From positions 1-27,160 of the forward strand of contig CABRFZ010000028.1 in NCBI GenBank assembly GCA_902470365.1: 27,160 nt of DNA, written 5' to 3'. Numbering within the stretch: the first letter of the stretch is position 1; every line of letters starts with the position of its first letter. Below, piece by piece: positions 6,426 to 14,205 of the stretch. A program made the translations under genes and the position numbers. This stretch comes from an uncultured Collinsella sp. (GTDB taxonomy: Bacteria > Actinomycetota > Coriobacteriia > Coriobacteriales > Coriobacteriaceae). The notes under the pieces were generated by a model that was given only the letters and a program-made list of their open reading frames with translations, was not told the origin of the DNA and made no database searches.

Positions 6426-6460
6426 GGCCCGCCACATGTTTGGCGGGCCTTTGGTTATTT
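6426..6460 (+). terminator. Terminator or attenuator-like hairpin ahead of htrA
   Basis: A 9-bp GC-rich stem at 6426-6434/6441-6449 with a 6-nt loop, then CTTTGGTTATTT. It ends about 20 bases before the htrA start, so it could act as an attenuator of htrA or stop a short upstream transcript. Confidence 0.45.
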
Positions 6461-6478
6461 GACGAAAGGATCGCAGCC

Positions 6479-7939
6479 ATGAGCGAGTACGATTCCCAGC
6501 GTCCCCAGGATGCGGGCAACGCCGGCGAGACCCAGCAGCAGCCGCGTGTGCAGGTGGAGTCGACGCCTGCCGGCAGTAACATTCCCTACGTGCAGGCCTA
6601 CGACACGCAGACCGGCAAGCCGCTGGGTGGCCAGCAGGTCGTGAACAAGCACACGGTGGTCAAGACCAAGACCAAAAAGCTGCCGATCTTTATTACGGCG
6701 CTTGCCGGCTGTGCCTGCGGAGCCCTGCTGGTCATTGCGCTCATTATGAGCGGCACGCTCGATATCGGTGGCGGAAAGAATGCCGTGACGGCGGGTGCTT
6801 CGGGTTCGTCGACGCAAAAGATTACGATTGATTCCGAGGACACCACGCTGGCCGAGGCCGTTTCTGCCAAGGCCCTGCCCTCCGTCGTTTCCATTACCGC
6901 CACTTCGAGCGGCAGTCAGAATGGCTCGCTTTCGCAGTCTGCTGATGAGTCGGATAGCTCGGGCAGCGTCGGTTCGGGCGTCGTGCTCGATACCGAGGGC
7001 CACATCCTCACCAACAACCACGTGGTCGACGGCTACGACCAGTACGTGGTCACCATGGACGACGGCACCACCTACGAGGCCGAGTTCGTGGGCAACGATG
7101 CTTCGAGCGACCTGGCCGTCATCAAGCTCAAGGACGCCGACGCCTCCAAGCTCACGCCGATCGAGATCGGTGATTCCTCCAAACTCAACGTGGGCGAGTG
7201 GGTCATGGCCATCGGCTCGCCGTTCGGCAACGAGCAGTCTGTCTCCACGGGAATCGTGTCGGCGCTGTATCGCTCCACGGCGATGAGCTCTACCAGCGGT
7301 AACACCATCTATGCCAACATGATCCAGACCGACGCTGCCATCAACCCGGGCAACTCCGGCGGCGCGCTCGTCAACGACAATGGCGAGCTCGTGGGCATCA
7401 ACTCGCTCATCGAGAGCTACTCGGGCTCCAGCTCGGGCGTGGGCTTTGCCATTCCCGTTAACTACGCCAAGAACATTGCCGACCAGATCATCGACGGCAA
7501 GACGCCGGTGCATCCGTACATGGGCGCTACGCTTTCGAGCGTCAATGCGCTTAACGCCCGCACTAACAAGCTGAGCACCGATAGCGGCGCGTATGTGGCG
7601 AGCGTCGTTGAGGACGGTCCCGCCGCCAAGGCTGGCATCCAAGAGGGCGATGTCATTACCAAGCTGGGCGACGACGAAATCACGAGCGCCGATGGCCTGA
7701 TCATCGCACTGCGCAGCCACGAGGTGGGTGAGAAGGTCGAAATCACGCTCATGCGCGGCAAGGAAGAGAAGAGGGTCACCGTCGAGCTGGGCTCCGATGA
7801 GGAGCTGCAGAACCAGCAGCAGGATGACAGTTCGACCGATACCGGCAACGGCGGTATTACCGACGAGCAGCTGCGCCAGTACCTGGAGGAGCTGCTGGGC
7901 CAGCAGGGCCAGGGTCAAGGCTACGGCCAAGGCTACTAA
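6479..7939 (+). CDS. HtrA/DegP-like membrane-anchored serine protease
   Basis: A 486-residue S1C protease. Residues 1-67 are a polar Gln-rich cytoplasmic segment and 68-96 a single transmembrane helix (PIFITALAGCACGALLVIAL). The trypsin-like domain spans about 125-340 with the triad His181 (TNNHVVDG), Asp211 (SSDLAVIKL) and Ser293 (GNSGGAL). A PDZ domain follows at about 345-437. The tail is rich in Gln and Gly (GQGQGYGQGY at the end). It likely degrades or refolds damaged proteins outside the membrane. The start at 6479 has AAAGGA upstream. An in-frame ATG 13 codons earlier lies inside the leader hairpin and is unlikely. The gene stands alone and ends in a strong terminator. Confidence 0.93.
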   Translation: MSEYDSQRPQDAGNAGETQQQPRVQVESTPAGSNIPYVQAYDTQTGKPLGGQQVVNKHTVVKTKTKKLPIFITALAGCACGALLVIALIMSGTLDIGGGKNAVTAGASGSSTQKITIDSEDTTLAEAVSAKALPSVVSITATSSGSQNGSLSQSADESDSSGSVGSGVVLDTEGHILTNNHVVDGYDQYVVTMDDGTTYEAEFVGNDASSDLAVIKLKDADASKLTPIEIGDSSKLNVGEWVMAIGSPFGNEQSVSTGIVSALYRSTAMSSTSGNTIYANMIQTDAAINPGNSGGALVNDNGELVGINSLIESYSGSSSGVGFAIPVNYAKNIADQIIDGKTPVHPYMGATLSSVNALNARTNKLSTDSGAYVASVVEDGPAAKAGIQEGDVITKLGDDEITSADGLIIALRSHEVGEKVEITLMRGKEEKRVTVELGSDEELQNQQQDDSSTDTGNGGITDEQLRQYLEELLGQQGQGQGYGQGY

Positions 7940-7965
7940 CGAGCCATTTCGCACATACTGATGCC

Positions 7966-8004
7966 AGAGGGGCTGTCCCATCAACGTGGGACAGCCCCTC
8001 TTTT
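7966..8004 (+). terminator. Intrinsic terminator of htrA
   Basis: A perfect 15-bp stem at 7966-7980/7987-8001 with a 6-nt loop, running into TTTT. It lies 26 bp past the htrA stop. Confidence 0.92.
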
Positions 8005-8009
8005 CTTAT

Positions 8010-8040
8010 TGATCCGTTGGGGACGGAGAAAAACGGATCA
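8010..8040. repeat. Short inverted repeat TGATCCGTT...AACGGATCA
   Basis: Perfect 9-bp arms at 8010-8018 and 8032-8040 around a 13-nt centre. There is no T-run. From memory, similar GATCCGTT-type palindromes recur between genes in Collinsella-like genomes, but only one copy is visible here. Confidence 0.5.
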
Positions 8041-8075
8041 CTTGGGGCTGATAAGAGGCCTGGTTCGTAATGGTC

Positions 8076-8278
8076 TGGACAGTTGGTTCAGATACGTATA
8101 AATCTGGGGCAGCTTGGGATGCGTTTTGAGCAATTTTTGATTGGGATGGGGCTCGAATGGGTGTTTGGAAGGGAGAGCGGGACGTTTACATGGTCTCGAG
8201 GAGCCCAAATTAGTCGAAACAGGGGTGTTCGTGCCTGATTCAGCTCTAGGATTTATACGTATCTGAACTAACTGTCCA
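8076..8278. mobile_element. MITE-like element with 29-bp terminal inverted repeats
   Basis: Two nearly identical 29-bp arms in opposite orientation (8076-8104 and 8250-8278, beginning TGGACAGTT and running to ATAAATC) differ at one position (8085/8269), which still pairs as G-T. They bound 145 bp without coding capacity. The size of 203 bp and long terminal inverted repeats fit a miniature inverted-repeat element. I see no clear target-site duplication and no transposase. A structured RNA or an intergenic repeat is the alternative. Confidence 0.55.
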
Positions 8279-8386
8279 CCCCAGTCTGGCGGCTGCCGAT
8301 TCGGTGCGGTTCGAAAGGGTTATTCGGCCCCATCGTGACCGGTGGTACTCTAGTATCCGTTTGAAATCGAGCGAAGGAGTGCCGCT

Positions 8387-10615
8387 ATGGAGCAATCGAG
8401 CCTGTTTGGTGACGGCGTGGACATCGATACCGAAACGCCCACGACCGCGGAAGCCACCGCACCGACCGACGCCCGTGCCCAGGCGGCAGCGCGCGCGGCC
8501 GAACTGCGCCACGAGCTCGACTACCACGCCTATCGCTACTACATGCTCGATGCGCCCGAGATCACAGACGCCGCCTTTGACAAAATGCTCGTTGAGCTGC
8601 AGGAAATCGAGGCGACCTACCCCGATTTGGTAACGCCCGACAGCTATACCCAGCGCGTGGGCGGCTACGTGAGCGAGCAGTTTACGCCGGTCACGCACAT
8701 GGCGCGCATGTATTCCATGGACGATGCCATGGATCTGGACGAACTTGACGCGTGGCTCCAACGAACCGAGGATGCGCTCGGCGCAGGTAGCGTCACCTAT
8801 ACCTGCGAGCTCAAGATTGACGGCTTGGGCGTTGCGCTTACCTATCAAAACGGCACCTTCGTGCGCGCGGCCACGCGCGGCGATGGCACCACGGGCGAGG
8901 ACGTGTCGCTCAACGTGCGCACCATCAAGGATGTGCCCATGCACCTGTCCGAGCCGGCACTCGCCCACATGGGCGCCGACCGCGAGCGCGCCATTGAGGT
9001 ACGCGGCGAGGTCTATATGCCCAAGGGCAGCTTCGTCCGCCTGAATGAAGAGGCCGATGCCGAGGGGCGCGACCCCTTCGCCAACCCGCGCAACGCCGCC
9101 GCCGGCAGCCTGCGCCAAAAGGATCCCAAGGTCACGGCGCGCCGCGACCTGGCCACCTTTATCTACGCCATCGCCGATACCGATCCGCTGCACGTCCACA
9201 GCCAGCGCGAGTTCCTCGATTGGCTGCGTAGCGCCGGCTTCAGCGTCAACCCTAACGTTGCCCGTTGCGCCACACCCGCCGAGGTTCACGAGTTCTGCGC
9301 CCAGGCCCTCGAGCACCGCGGCGACCTGGATTACGACATCGACGGCGTGGTCGTAAAGGTGGACAGTTTCCAGCAACAGCTCGACCTGGGCTTTACCGCC
9401 CGCGCGCCGCGCTGGGCCATCGCCTTTAAGTTCCCGCCCGAGGAAAAGCAGACCGTCCTGCGCGAGATTCGCATCCAGGTGGGCCGCACCGGTGTGCTCA
9501 CGCCGGTCGCCGAGTTCGACCCGGTGACGGTTGCCGGTTCCACCATCGCGCGCGCCACGCTGCACAACATCGACGAGATTCGCCGCAAAAACGTGCGCGA
9601 GGGCGATACCATCATCGTGCACAAGGCGGGCGACGTGATCCCGGAGGTCGTAGGCCCGGTGCTCGATAAGCGTCCGGCCGATTCGGTCGACTGGCGCATG
9701 CCCGAGGTCTGCCCCGTGTGCGGCAGCCCCGTGGTCCACGAGGATGGCGAGGTTGCCTACCGCTGCGTCTCCATCGACTGCCCCGCGCAGCTCAAGGAGC
9801 GCCTGCTCCACTGGGTGAGCCGCGGCTGCATGGACGTCGACGGCCTGGGCGACGAGATCGTCGACAAGATGATCGCCGCCGGCCTAATCCACGATGTCGC
9901 AGACTTCTACCAGCTCACGGTCGACGACATCGCAGGCCTGGACACGGGGCGCGTGTACGCCAGCTCCAACAGCAAAAAGGGCGTCAAGAAGGGCGACCCC
10001 ATTCCGGTGGGCCTCAAGACGGCCGAGAAAATCATCGCCGAGCTCAACAAGTCCAAGAGTCAGCCGCTCGGCCGCGTGCTGTTTGCCCTGGGCATCCGCC
10101 ACGTGGGCAAGAGCGTGGGCGAGGTCATCGCCGAGCGATTCCTGTCGATTGACAAGCTTATCGTGGCGAGCGAAGAGGATATTGCCGAGTGCGAGGGCAT
10201 CGGTCCCAAGATTGCGGCGAGCGTTAAGCAGTTCCTGGCCGTGCCCGAAAACCTTGCCGTGCTGGAACGTCTGCGTCAGGCGGGCCTTTCGCTCGAGGTC
10301 GACTTGGGCGCCGCGCACGCGCAGGCCGCGGCCGACGCTGGCGTGGCGGGCGAGCTCGCCGACGCACAGCCGCTCGCGGGTCTGACCTTCGTGCTCACTG
10401 GCACGCTCGTCAACCGCACGCGCGACGAGGCGGGCGCGGCGCTCAAGGTGCTCGGCGCCAAGGTTTCGGGCAGTGTGTCAAAGAAGACGAGCTATCTGGT
10501 CGCCGGCCCCAAAGCGGGCTCCAAGCTCACCAAGGCCGAGCAGCTGGGCGTACCCGTGCTGGACGAGGACGCACTCGAGCAGATCTTGGCTACTGGTGAG
10601 GTGCCCCAGGCTTAG
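8387..10615 (+). CDS. ligA: NAD-dependent DNA ligase
   Basis: A 742-residue LigA that seals nicks in DNA using NAD+ in replication and repair. The Ia domain lies near residues 33-80 (ELDYHAYRYYMLDAPEITD). The adenylated lysine is K143 in ELKIDGLG. The nucleotidyltransferase and OB domains follow, then a four-cysteine zinc finger at about 442-467 (CPVCG...CVSIDCP), helix-hairpin-helix repeats to about 640, and a C-terminal BRCT domain from about 665 (LAGLTFVLTGTL). The first 32 residues are a non-conserved lead. The length is slightly above the usual 670, because of that lead and a Ser/Lys-rich insert near 522-535. The start has AAGGAG seven bases upstream. It is an essential housekeeping gene with an intact sequence. 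Confidence 0.97.
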   Translation: MEQSSLFGDGVDIDTETPTTAEATAPTDARAQAAARAAELRHELDYHAYRYYMLDAPEITDAAFDKMLVELQEIEATYPDLVTPDSYTQRVGGYVSEQFTPVTHMARMYSMDDAMDLDELDAWLQRTEDALGAGSVTYTCELKIDGLGVALTYQNGTFVRAATRGDGTTGEDVSLNVRTIKDVPMHLSEPALAHMGADRERAIEVRGEVYMPKGSFVRLNEEADAEGRDPFANPRNAAAGSLRQKDPKVTARRDLATFIYAIADTDPLHVHSQREFLDWLRSAGFSVNPNVARCATPAEVHEFCAQALEHRGDLDYDIDGVVVKVDSFQQQLDLGFTARAPRWAIAFKFPPEEKQTVLREIRIQVGRTGVLTPVAEFDPVTVAGSTIARATLHNIDEIRRKNVREGDTIIVHKAGDVIPEVVGPVLDKRPADSVDWRMPEVCPVCGSPVVHEDGEVAYRCVSIDCPAQLKERLLHWVSRGCMDVDGLGDEIVDKMIAAGLIHDVADFYQLTVDDIAGLDTGRVYASSNSKKGVKKGDPIPVGLKTAEKIIAELNKSKSQPLGRVLFALGIRHVGKSVGEVIAERFLSIDKLIVASEEDIAECEGIGPKIAASVKQFLAVPENLAVLERLRQAGLSLEVDLGAAHAQAAADAGVAGELADAQPLAGLTFVLTGTLVNRTRDEAGAALKVLGAKVSGSVSKKTSYLVAGPKAGSKLTKAEQLGVPVLDEDALEQILATGEVPQA

Positions 10616-10634
10616 CGCATTGATAGCCAAATTG

Positions 10635-10674
10635 AAGAACCGCCCGGAAGCACGATGCCTTCCGGGCGGTTCTT
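10635..10674. terminator. Bidirectional terminator between ligA and the MATE gene
   Basis: A perfect 16-bp stem at 10635-10650/10659-10674 with an 8-nt loop. Its own ends supply T-rich tails on both strands (TTCTT on the plus strand, TTCTTCAATTT on the minus strand). It can stop both converging transcripts. Confidence 0.88.
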
Positions 10675-10770
10675 ACTTTGCTGGGGCAACCGGCACCGTG
10701 ATCTGCGTCACATAGGTCGCGGGGTCGTCGCTGATGATGTCGTCGATCAGGGCGATCTCGCGTTGCCCCG
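10673..10770 (-). pseudogene. Decayed 3' end of an unknown gene
   Basis: On the minus strand, just past the MATE stop, a frame reads REIALIDDIISDDPATYVTQ and on to PVAPAK with a TAA at 10673-10675. Over about 24 codons almost every third position is G or C, as in real genes here. There is no start codon, and upstream the frame overlaps the MATE C-terminus and meets a stop. The stop lies inside the terminator stem, as if the terminator once served this gene. I do not recognise the family. A frameshifted C-terminal extension of the MATE gene is the alternative. Confidence 0.45.
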
Positions 10771-12117
10771 CTACGCTGCCAACTTGTCAAAAGCCCCGCG
10801 TCGGTTGAGCGCGGTAAACGCGACAACACAGATGACGGCCGACAAAATCGATCCGCACGGCGAGGCGATGCCCATGGGAAACAACGTATCGGAATAGGCA
10901 TTCGACAGCAGCCACGCACCGGGTACGCGAATGAGCGCCACGGCCAGCACGTTGTGCGCAAAGCCGATGTAGCTCTTGCCATACGCAGCGAAAAAGCCGC
11001 TAAAGCAAATGTGGATGCCGGCAAAGATTGCGTCGAAAATATAGCTGCGCATATAGCCGGTACCGGCCGCGACTACTGCGGCGTCCTTGGCAAAAAAGCC
11101 AATAAACGCCGGCGCCACTAGCCACATCAGCACCGTGATCAGGCAGCCGTACACCACCGAGATCGTCATGGCGTCTTTGAGCACCTGACGCGCGCGGTCG
11201 CCCTTGCCCGCGCCGGCGTTTTGCGCCGTGAGTGCGCTGACGGTGGCGCCCATGGAGCTCGGCACAATGAACAAAAAGCTGATCATCTTCTCGACTAGGC
11301 CCACGGCAGCGGCGTCGACGAGCCCTCGGTGGTTGGCGATGACGGTGATAAACATAAACGCCACCTGGATGCAGCCGTCCTGCACGGCCACAGGCACGCC
11401 GATCTTAAGAATGCTGCCGAGCACCTCGGGCTGGGGGCGCAGGTCGCTACGCTTAACGTGGATGTTCGTGCGGCGGCTCTTGAGCCACACGAGCGCGAGG
11501 GCAACGCTGGCCGTCTGCGCGGTTACCGTGCCGAGCGCCGCGCCCACGGGGCCGAGCCCCATGTGCCCGATAAACAGAAAGTCGAGCGCGATGTTGATGA
11601 TGCATGCCACGCCGATCACGTACATAGGCGAGCGCGAATCGCCCAGCCCGCGAAAGATGGCCGAGAGGATATTGTACGCGGCGATAAAGGGAATGCCGAC
11701 AAAGCAGATACGCAGGTAGGCGGCAGTGCCTTCGACCGCCTCGGGCGGCGTGCCAATGAGTGCCACGATCTGCGGGCACAGTGCAAGCAAGATGGCGGCC
11801 AGCACCACCGAGACACCCATAAAGAGCGTGATGGTGTTGCCGATGGCGGTCTCGGCACGGTCGAAGCGGCGCGAGCCCACGGCGTGGCCGACGACCACCG
11901 TCGTTCCCATGGCCAGGCCCACGAGTGCCACGGTGATCATATAGAGCGTCTGAGCGCCATTTGCCACGGCGGTGATGCCGGCGGCGCCGCTAAACTGCCC
12001 CATCATGTACAGGTCGGCCATGCCGTAGAGCATCTGCAAAAAGTACGAGAGCATATAGGGCAGGGCAAAGACCGCGATGGTCTTAAGGACATTGCCGCGT
12101 GTGAGGTCGTGTTCCAT
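10771..12117 (-). CDS. MATE-family multidrug/cation efflux transporter
   Basis: A 448-residue inner-membrane antiporter of the MATE family with about 12 transmembrane helices. Visible signatures are the N-terminal ALPYMLSYFLQMLYGMADLYMMGQ, the repeated FRGLGDSRSPMYV loop of the first half, and the matching second-half region. Such proteins export drugs, dyes or metabolites in exchange for Na+ or H+. The ATG at 12115-12117 gives a normal MATE start. The RBS is weak (AGAAAG). The promoter upstream has a MerR-type layout, so drug-inducible expression is plausible. The gene converges with ligA and is divergent from the ABC exporter operon. The substrate is unknown. Confidence 0.92.
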   Translation of the reverse strand: MEHDLTRGNVLKTIAVFALPYMLSYFLQMLYGMADLYMMGQFSGAAGITAVANGAQTLYMITVALVGLAMGTTVVVGHAVGSRRFDRAETAIGNTITLFMGVSVVLAAILLALCPQIVALIGTPPEAVEGTAAYLRICFVGIPFIAAYNILSAIFRGLGDSRSPMYVIGVACIINIALDFLFIGHMGLGPVGAALGTVTAQTASVALALVWLKSRRTNIHVKRSDLRPQPEVLGSILKIGVPVAVQDGCIQVAFMFITVIANHRGLVDAAAVGLVEKMISFLFIVPSSMGATVSALTAQNAGAGKGDRARQVLKDAMTISVVYGCLITVLMWLVAPAFIGFFAKDAAVVAAGTGYMRSYIFDAIFAGIHICFSGFFAAYGKSYIGFAHNVLAVALIRVPGAWLLSNAYSDTLFPMGIASPCGSILSAVICVVAFTALNRRGAFDKLAA

Positions 12118-12157
12118 GGGCGGGGCTTTCTGGCTGGGTTTGTTTACGTACCAGTGT

Positions 12158-12188
12158 AGTGAAAACCCTACAACGATTGTAGAGTCAA
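12158..12188 (-). promoter_or_regulatory. MerR-type promoter/operator of the MATE gene
   Basis: On the minus strand a TTGACT -35 (12183-12188) and a TTCACT -10 (12158-12163) are 19 bp apart. The long spacer holds a dyad with 9-bp arms (12165-12173/12177-12185, eight of nine paired, centre CGA). An overlong spacer containing a dyad is the hallmark of promoters opened by MerR-family activators. The start site would be about 33 bp before the MATE ATG. No MerR gene lies in the window. Confidence 0.5.
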
Positions 12189-12306
12189 GGTTTGTGATGA
12201 CGCCGGAGCGAAAAAGTCTCGCGCACCATTATTCCGAGTGAATATGGACACACATCACGAGAACTCGCCGCCGGCGCTAACCTTGCAGAAAACGATTTCG
12301 GAATAC

Positions 12307-12336
12307 TTGACACCATTATTCGGCGCGCAATAATAC
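12307..12336 (+). promoter_or_regulatory. Promoter of the ABC exporter operon with overlapping palindrome
   Basis: A consensus -35 TTGACA at 12307-12312 is followed after 17-18 bp by ATAATA/TAATAC (12330-12336). ATTATT at 12315-12320 and AATAAT at 12329-12334 form a perfect inverted repeat across the spacer and -10. CACCATTATTC occurs at 12224-12234 and again at 12311-12321. The layout suggests repression by a dimeric regulator that is not encoded here. Confidence 0.6.
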
Positions 12337-12375
12337 GTGCGTTTGCGAACAACGTTTGATGGGGGTTGAACCTGC

Positions 12376-14205
12376 GTGCGCAATCTCAAAATACTGTTTT
12401 CCTATCTAGGGGCATACCGTCGCGATGCCATCCTCGGCGTGTTCTTTGTGTCGGTCGAGACGGTGCTCGAGCTGTTTATCCCGGTCATCATGGCCAACAT
12501 CATCGATGTGGGCGTGCCTGCGGGTGATATCAACTACATGCTGCTGCAGGGCGCGTACATGTTGGTGTGCGCTGCGCTTTCGCTGGTACTGGGCTTGGGT
12601 TATGCCCGCACGTCCGCCCGCGTTGCCTCGGGCCTAGGCGCCAACCTGCGCGAGGCCGAGTACAAAAAGATTCAAACGCTCGCCTTTGGCAACCTGGACA
12701 ACTACGACGCCAGCTCGCTCGTCACCCGCATGACCACGGACATCACCGTTATCCAAAATGCTGTGGGCAACGGCTTTCGCCCTATGGTGCGCGGCCCGGT
12801 GACGCTTATCGTCGGCCTTATCTACGCGCTGATGCTGTCGCGCCCGCTCGCCACCGTCTTTGCGATCATCTTGCCCGTGCTGGCAATCGTACTGGGCGCC
12901 ATCACCTATCGCGTCAGTCCGCTCTACCGCCAACTCCAGACCTCGATGGACCACCTCAACGGCGTGGTACAGGAAGACCTCACCGCCGTGCGTGCCGTCA
13001 AGGCCTACGTTCGTACCGAGCACGAGGAGGCCAAGTTCGACACCGTCAATACCGAGCTCGCCGGCACTGCGACGAAGACCTTTGGCAACGCGGTGCTCAA
13101 CCTGCCGGTGTTTCAGCTGTCGATGTACGTGGCTGCGCTCTCCATCCTGTGGATTGGCGGCCACATGATTCTCGCCGGCAAGCTGGGCGTGGGCTCGCTC
13201 ACGGGCTTTATGAGCTACGTACTGCTGATCATGAATTCGCTCATGATGATTTCCAACGTGTTTTTGCTGCTCACGCGCGCTCTTACGAGTGTGGGCCGTA
13301 TCGCAGAGGTGCTCGATGAGGAGCCCTTTATCGCCAACCCTGCGGGAGACCTCGCGACTGCGGCGCCAGCGGACGGCAGTATCGAGTTTCGCGACGTTTC
13401 CTTTAAATACCGCGCGGATGCAGCCGAGGATGTGCTCCAGCATATCGACCTTCGCATCGAGAGCGGCTCGACGGTGGGCATCCTCGGCGGCACGGGTTCG
13501 GGCAAGAGCTCGCTTGTGCAGCTGATTGCGCGCCTGTACGACGCCACCGAGGGCGCCGTGCTTGTGGGTGGACGCGACGTGCGCGACTACGACCTCGCGA
13601 CTCTACGCGACGCCGTGGGCATTGTGCTGCAAAAGAATGTGCTGTTTACGGGTACCGTGCGCGAGAACCTGCAGTGGGGCAATCCGCAGGCGTCGGACGA
13701 TGAGCTCCTCGCGGCTTGCCGCGCGGCGTGCGTGGACGAGTTCCTCGATCGCATCGGCGGGCTGGACGGCGAGTTGGGCCAAGGCGGCGCCGGTGTCTCG
13801 GGTGGCCAGAAGCAACGCCTGTGCATCGCGCGCACGCTGCTCAAGCATCCGCGCGTGCTCATTTTTGACGACTCCACCAGCGCGGTCGATATGGCGACCG
13901 ACGCAAAGATTCGCGAGCACATCGCTCGGATTCCCGATGCGACCGTGCTCATCATCGCCCAGCGCATCGCGAGTGTCATGGATGCCGATCGCATTGTGGT
14001 GCTGGACGACGGTCGTGTCCACGGCGTGGGCACGCACGAGGAGCTGCTGGCGGACGACAACATATACCAGGAGATTTACGCCTCGCAGATGGAGTTTGCG
14101 GGGAACGCGGACGCCGGCGATGGCAACGACGGTGGCTGCGCGAATGATCCATTTTCCTCTGTCGCATGCGGATCACCCTTGGAAGGGGGTGAGCGCCATG
14201 CCTAA
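12376..14205 (+). CDS. ABC exporter subunit with degenerate ATPase site
   Basis: A 609-residue half-transporter. Six transmembrane helices occupy about 15-310 and an ATPase domain about 345-585. Walker A is GGTGSGKSS near 372-380 and the signature is VSGGQKQRL. Walker B is LIFDDSTSAVD near 496-506, with Asp in place of the catalytic Glu. The H-loop is IIAQR, with Gln in place of His. This pattern marks the non-hydrolysing half of heterodimeric exporters such as TM287/288 or BmrCD. It starts at a GTG (12376) preceded by GGGGG. It overlaps the next gene by 8 nt, so the two are translated together. It probably exports drugs, lipids or peptides across the cytoplasmic membrane; the substrate cannot be told. 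Confidence 0.93.
   Translation: MRNLKILFSYLGAYRRDAILGVFFVSVETVLELFIPVIMANIIDVGVPAGDINYMLLQGAYMLVCAALSLVLGLGYARTSARVASGLGANLREAEYKKIQTLAFGNLDNYDASSLVTRMTTDITVIQNAVGNGFRPMVRGPVTLIVGLIYALMLSRPLATVFAIILPVLAIVLGAITYRVSPLYRQLQTSMDHLNGVVQEDLTAVRAVKAYVRTEHEEAKFDTVNTELAGTATKTFGNAVLNLPVFQLSMYVAALSILWIGGHMILAGKLGVGSLTGFMSYVLLIMNSLMMISNVFLLLTRALTSVGRIAEVLDEEPFIANPAGDLATAAPADGSIEFRDVSFKYRADAAEDVLQHIDLRIESGSTVGILGGTGSGKSSLVQLIARLYDATEGAVLVGGRDVRDYDLATLRDAVGIVLQKNVLFTGTVRENLQWGNPQASDDELLAACRAACVDEFLDRIGGLDGELGQGGAGVSGGQKQRLCIARTLLKHPRVLIFDDSTSAVDMATDAKIREHIARIPDATVLIIAQRIASVMDADRIVVLDDGRVHGVGTHEELLADDNIYQEIYASQMEFAGNADAGDGNDGGCANDPFSSVACGSPLEGGERHA

Larger units (their letters stand above)
7940..8386. other. 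447-bp intergenic gap with terminator, palindrome and MITE-like element
   Basis: No open frame with coding character is seen. In order it holds the htrA terminator (7966-8004), a 9-bp inverted repeat (8010-8040), a MITE-like element with 29-bp ends (8076-8278), and the short leader of ligA with its RBS AAGGAG at 8374-8379. I could not pick a convincing ligA promoter. Confidence 0.7.

Noticed and set aside
6455..7984. 509-codon minus-strand frame opposite htrA
   Set aside because: The frame mirrors the htrA gene, whose catalytic motifs are clear. The antisense product has no recognisable domain.
13526..14197. 224-codon upstream extension of the second ABC subunit
   Set aside because: This part is the out-of-frame shadow of the first subunit's ATPase domain, rich in Ser, Arg and Ala. 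The real start has an RBS at 14198.
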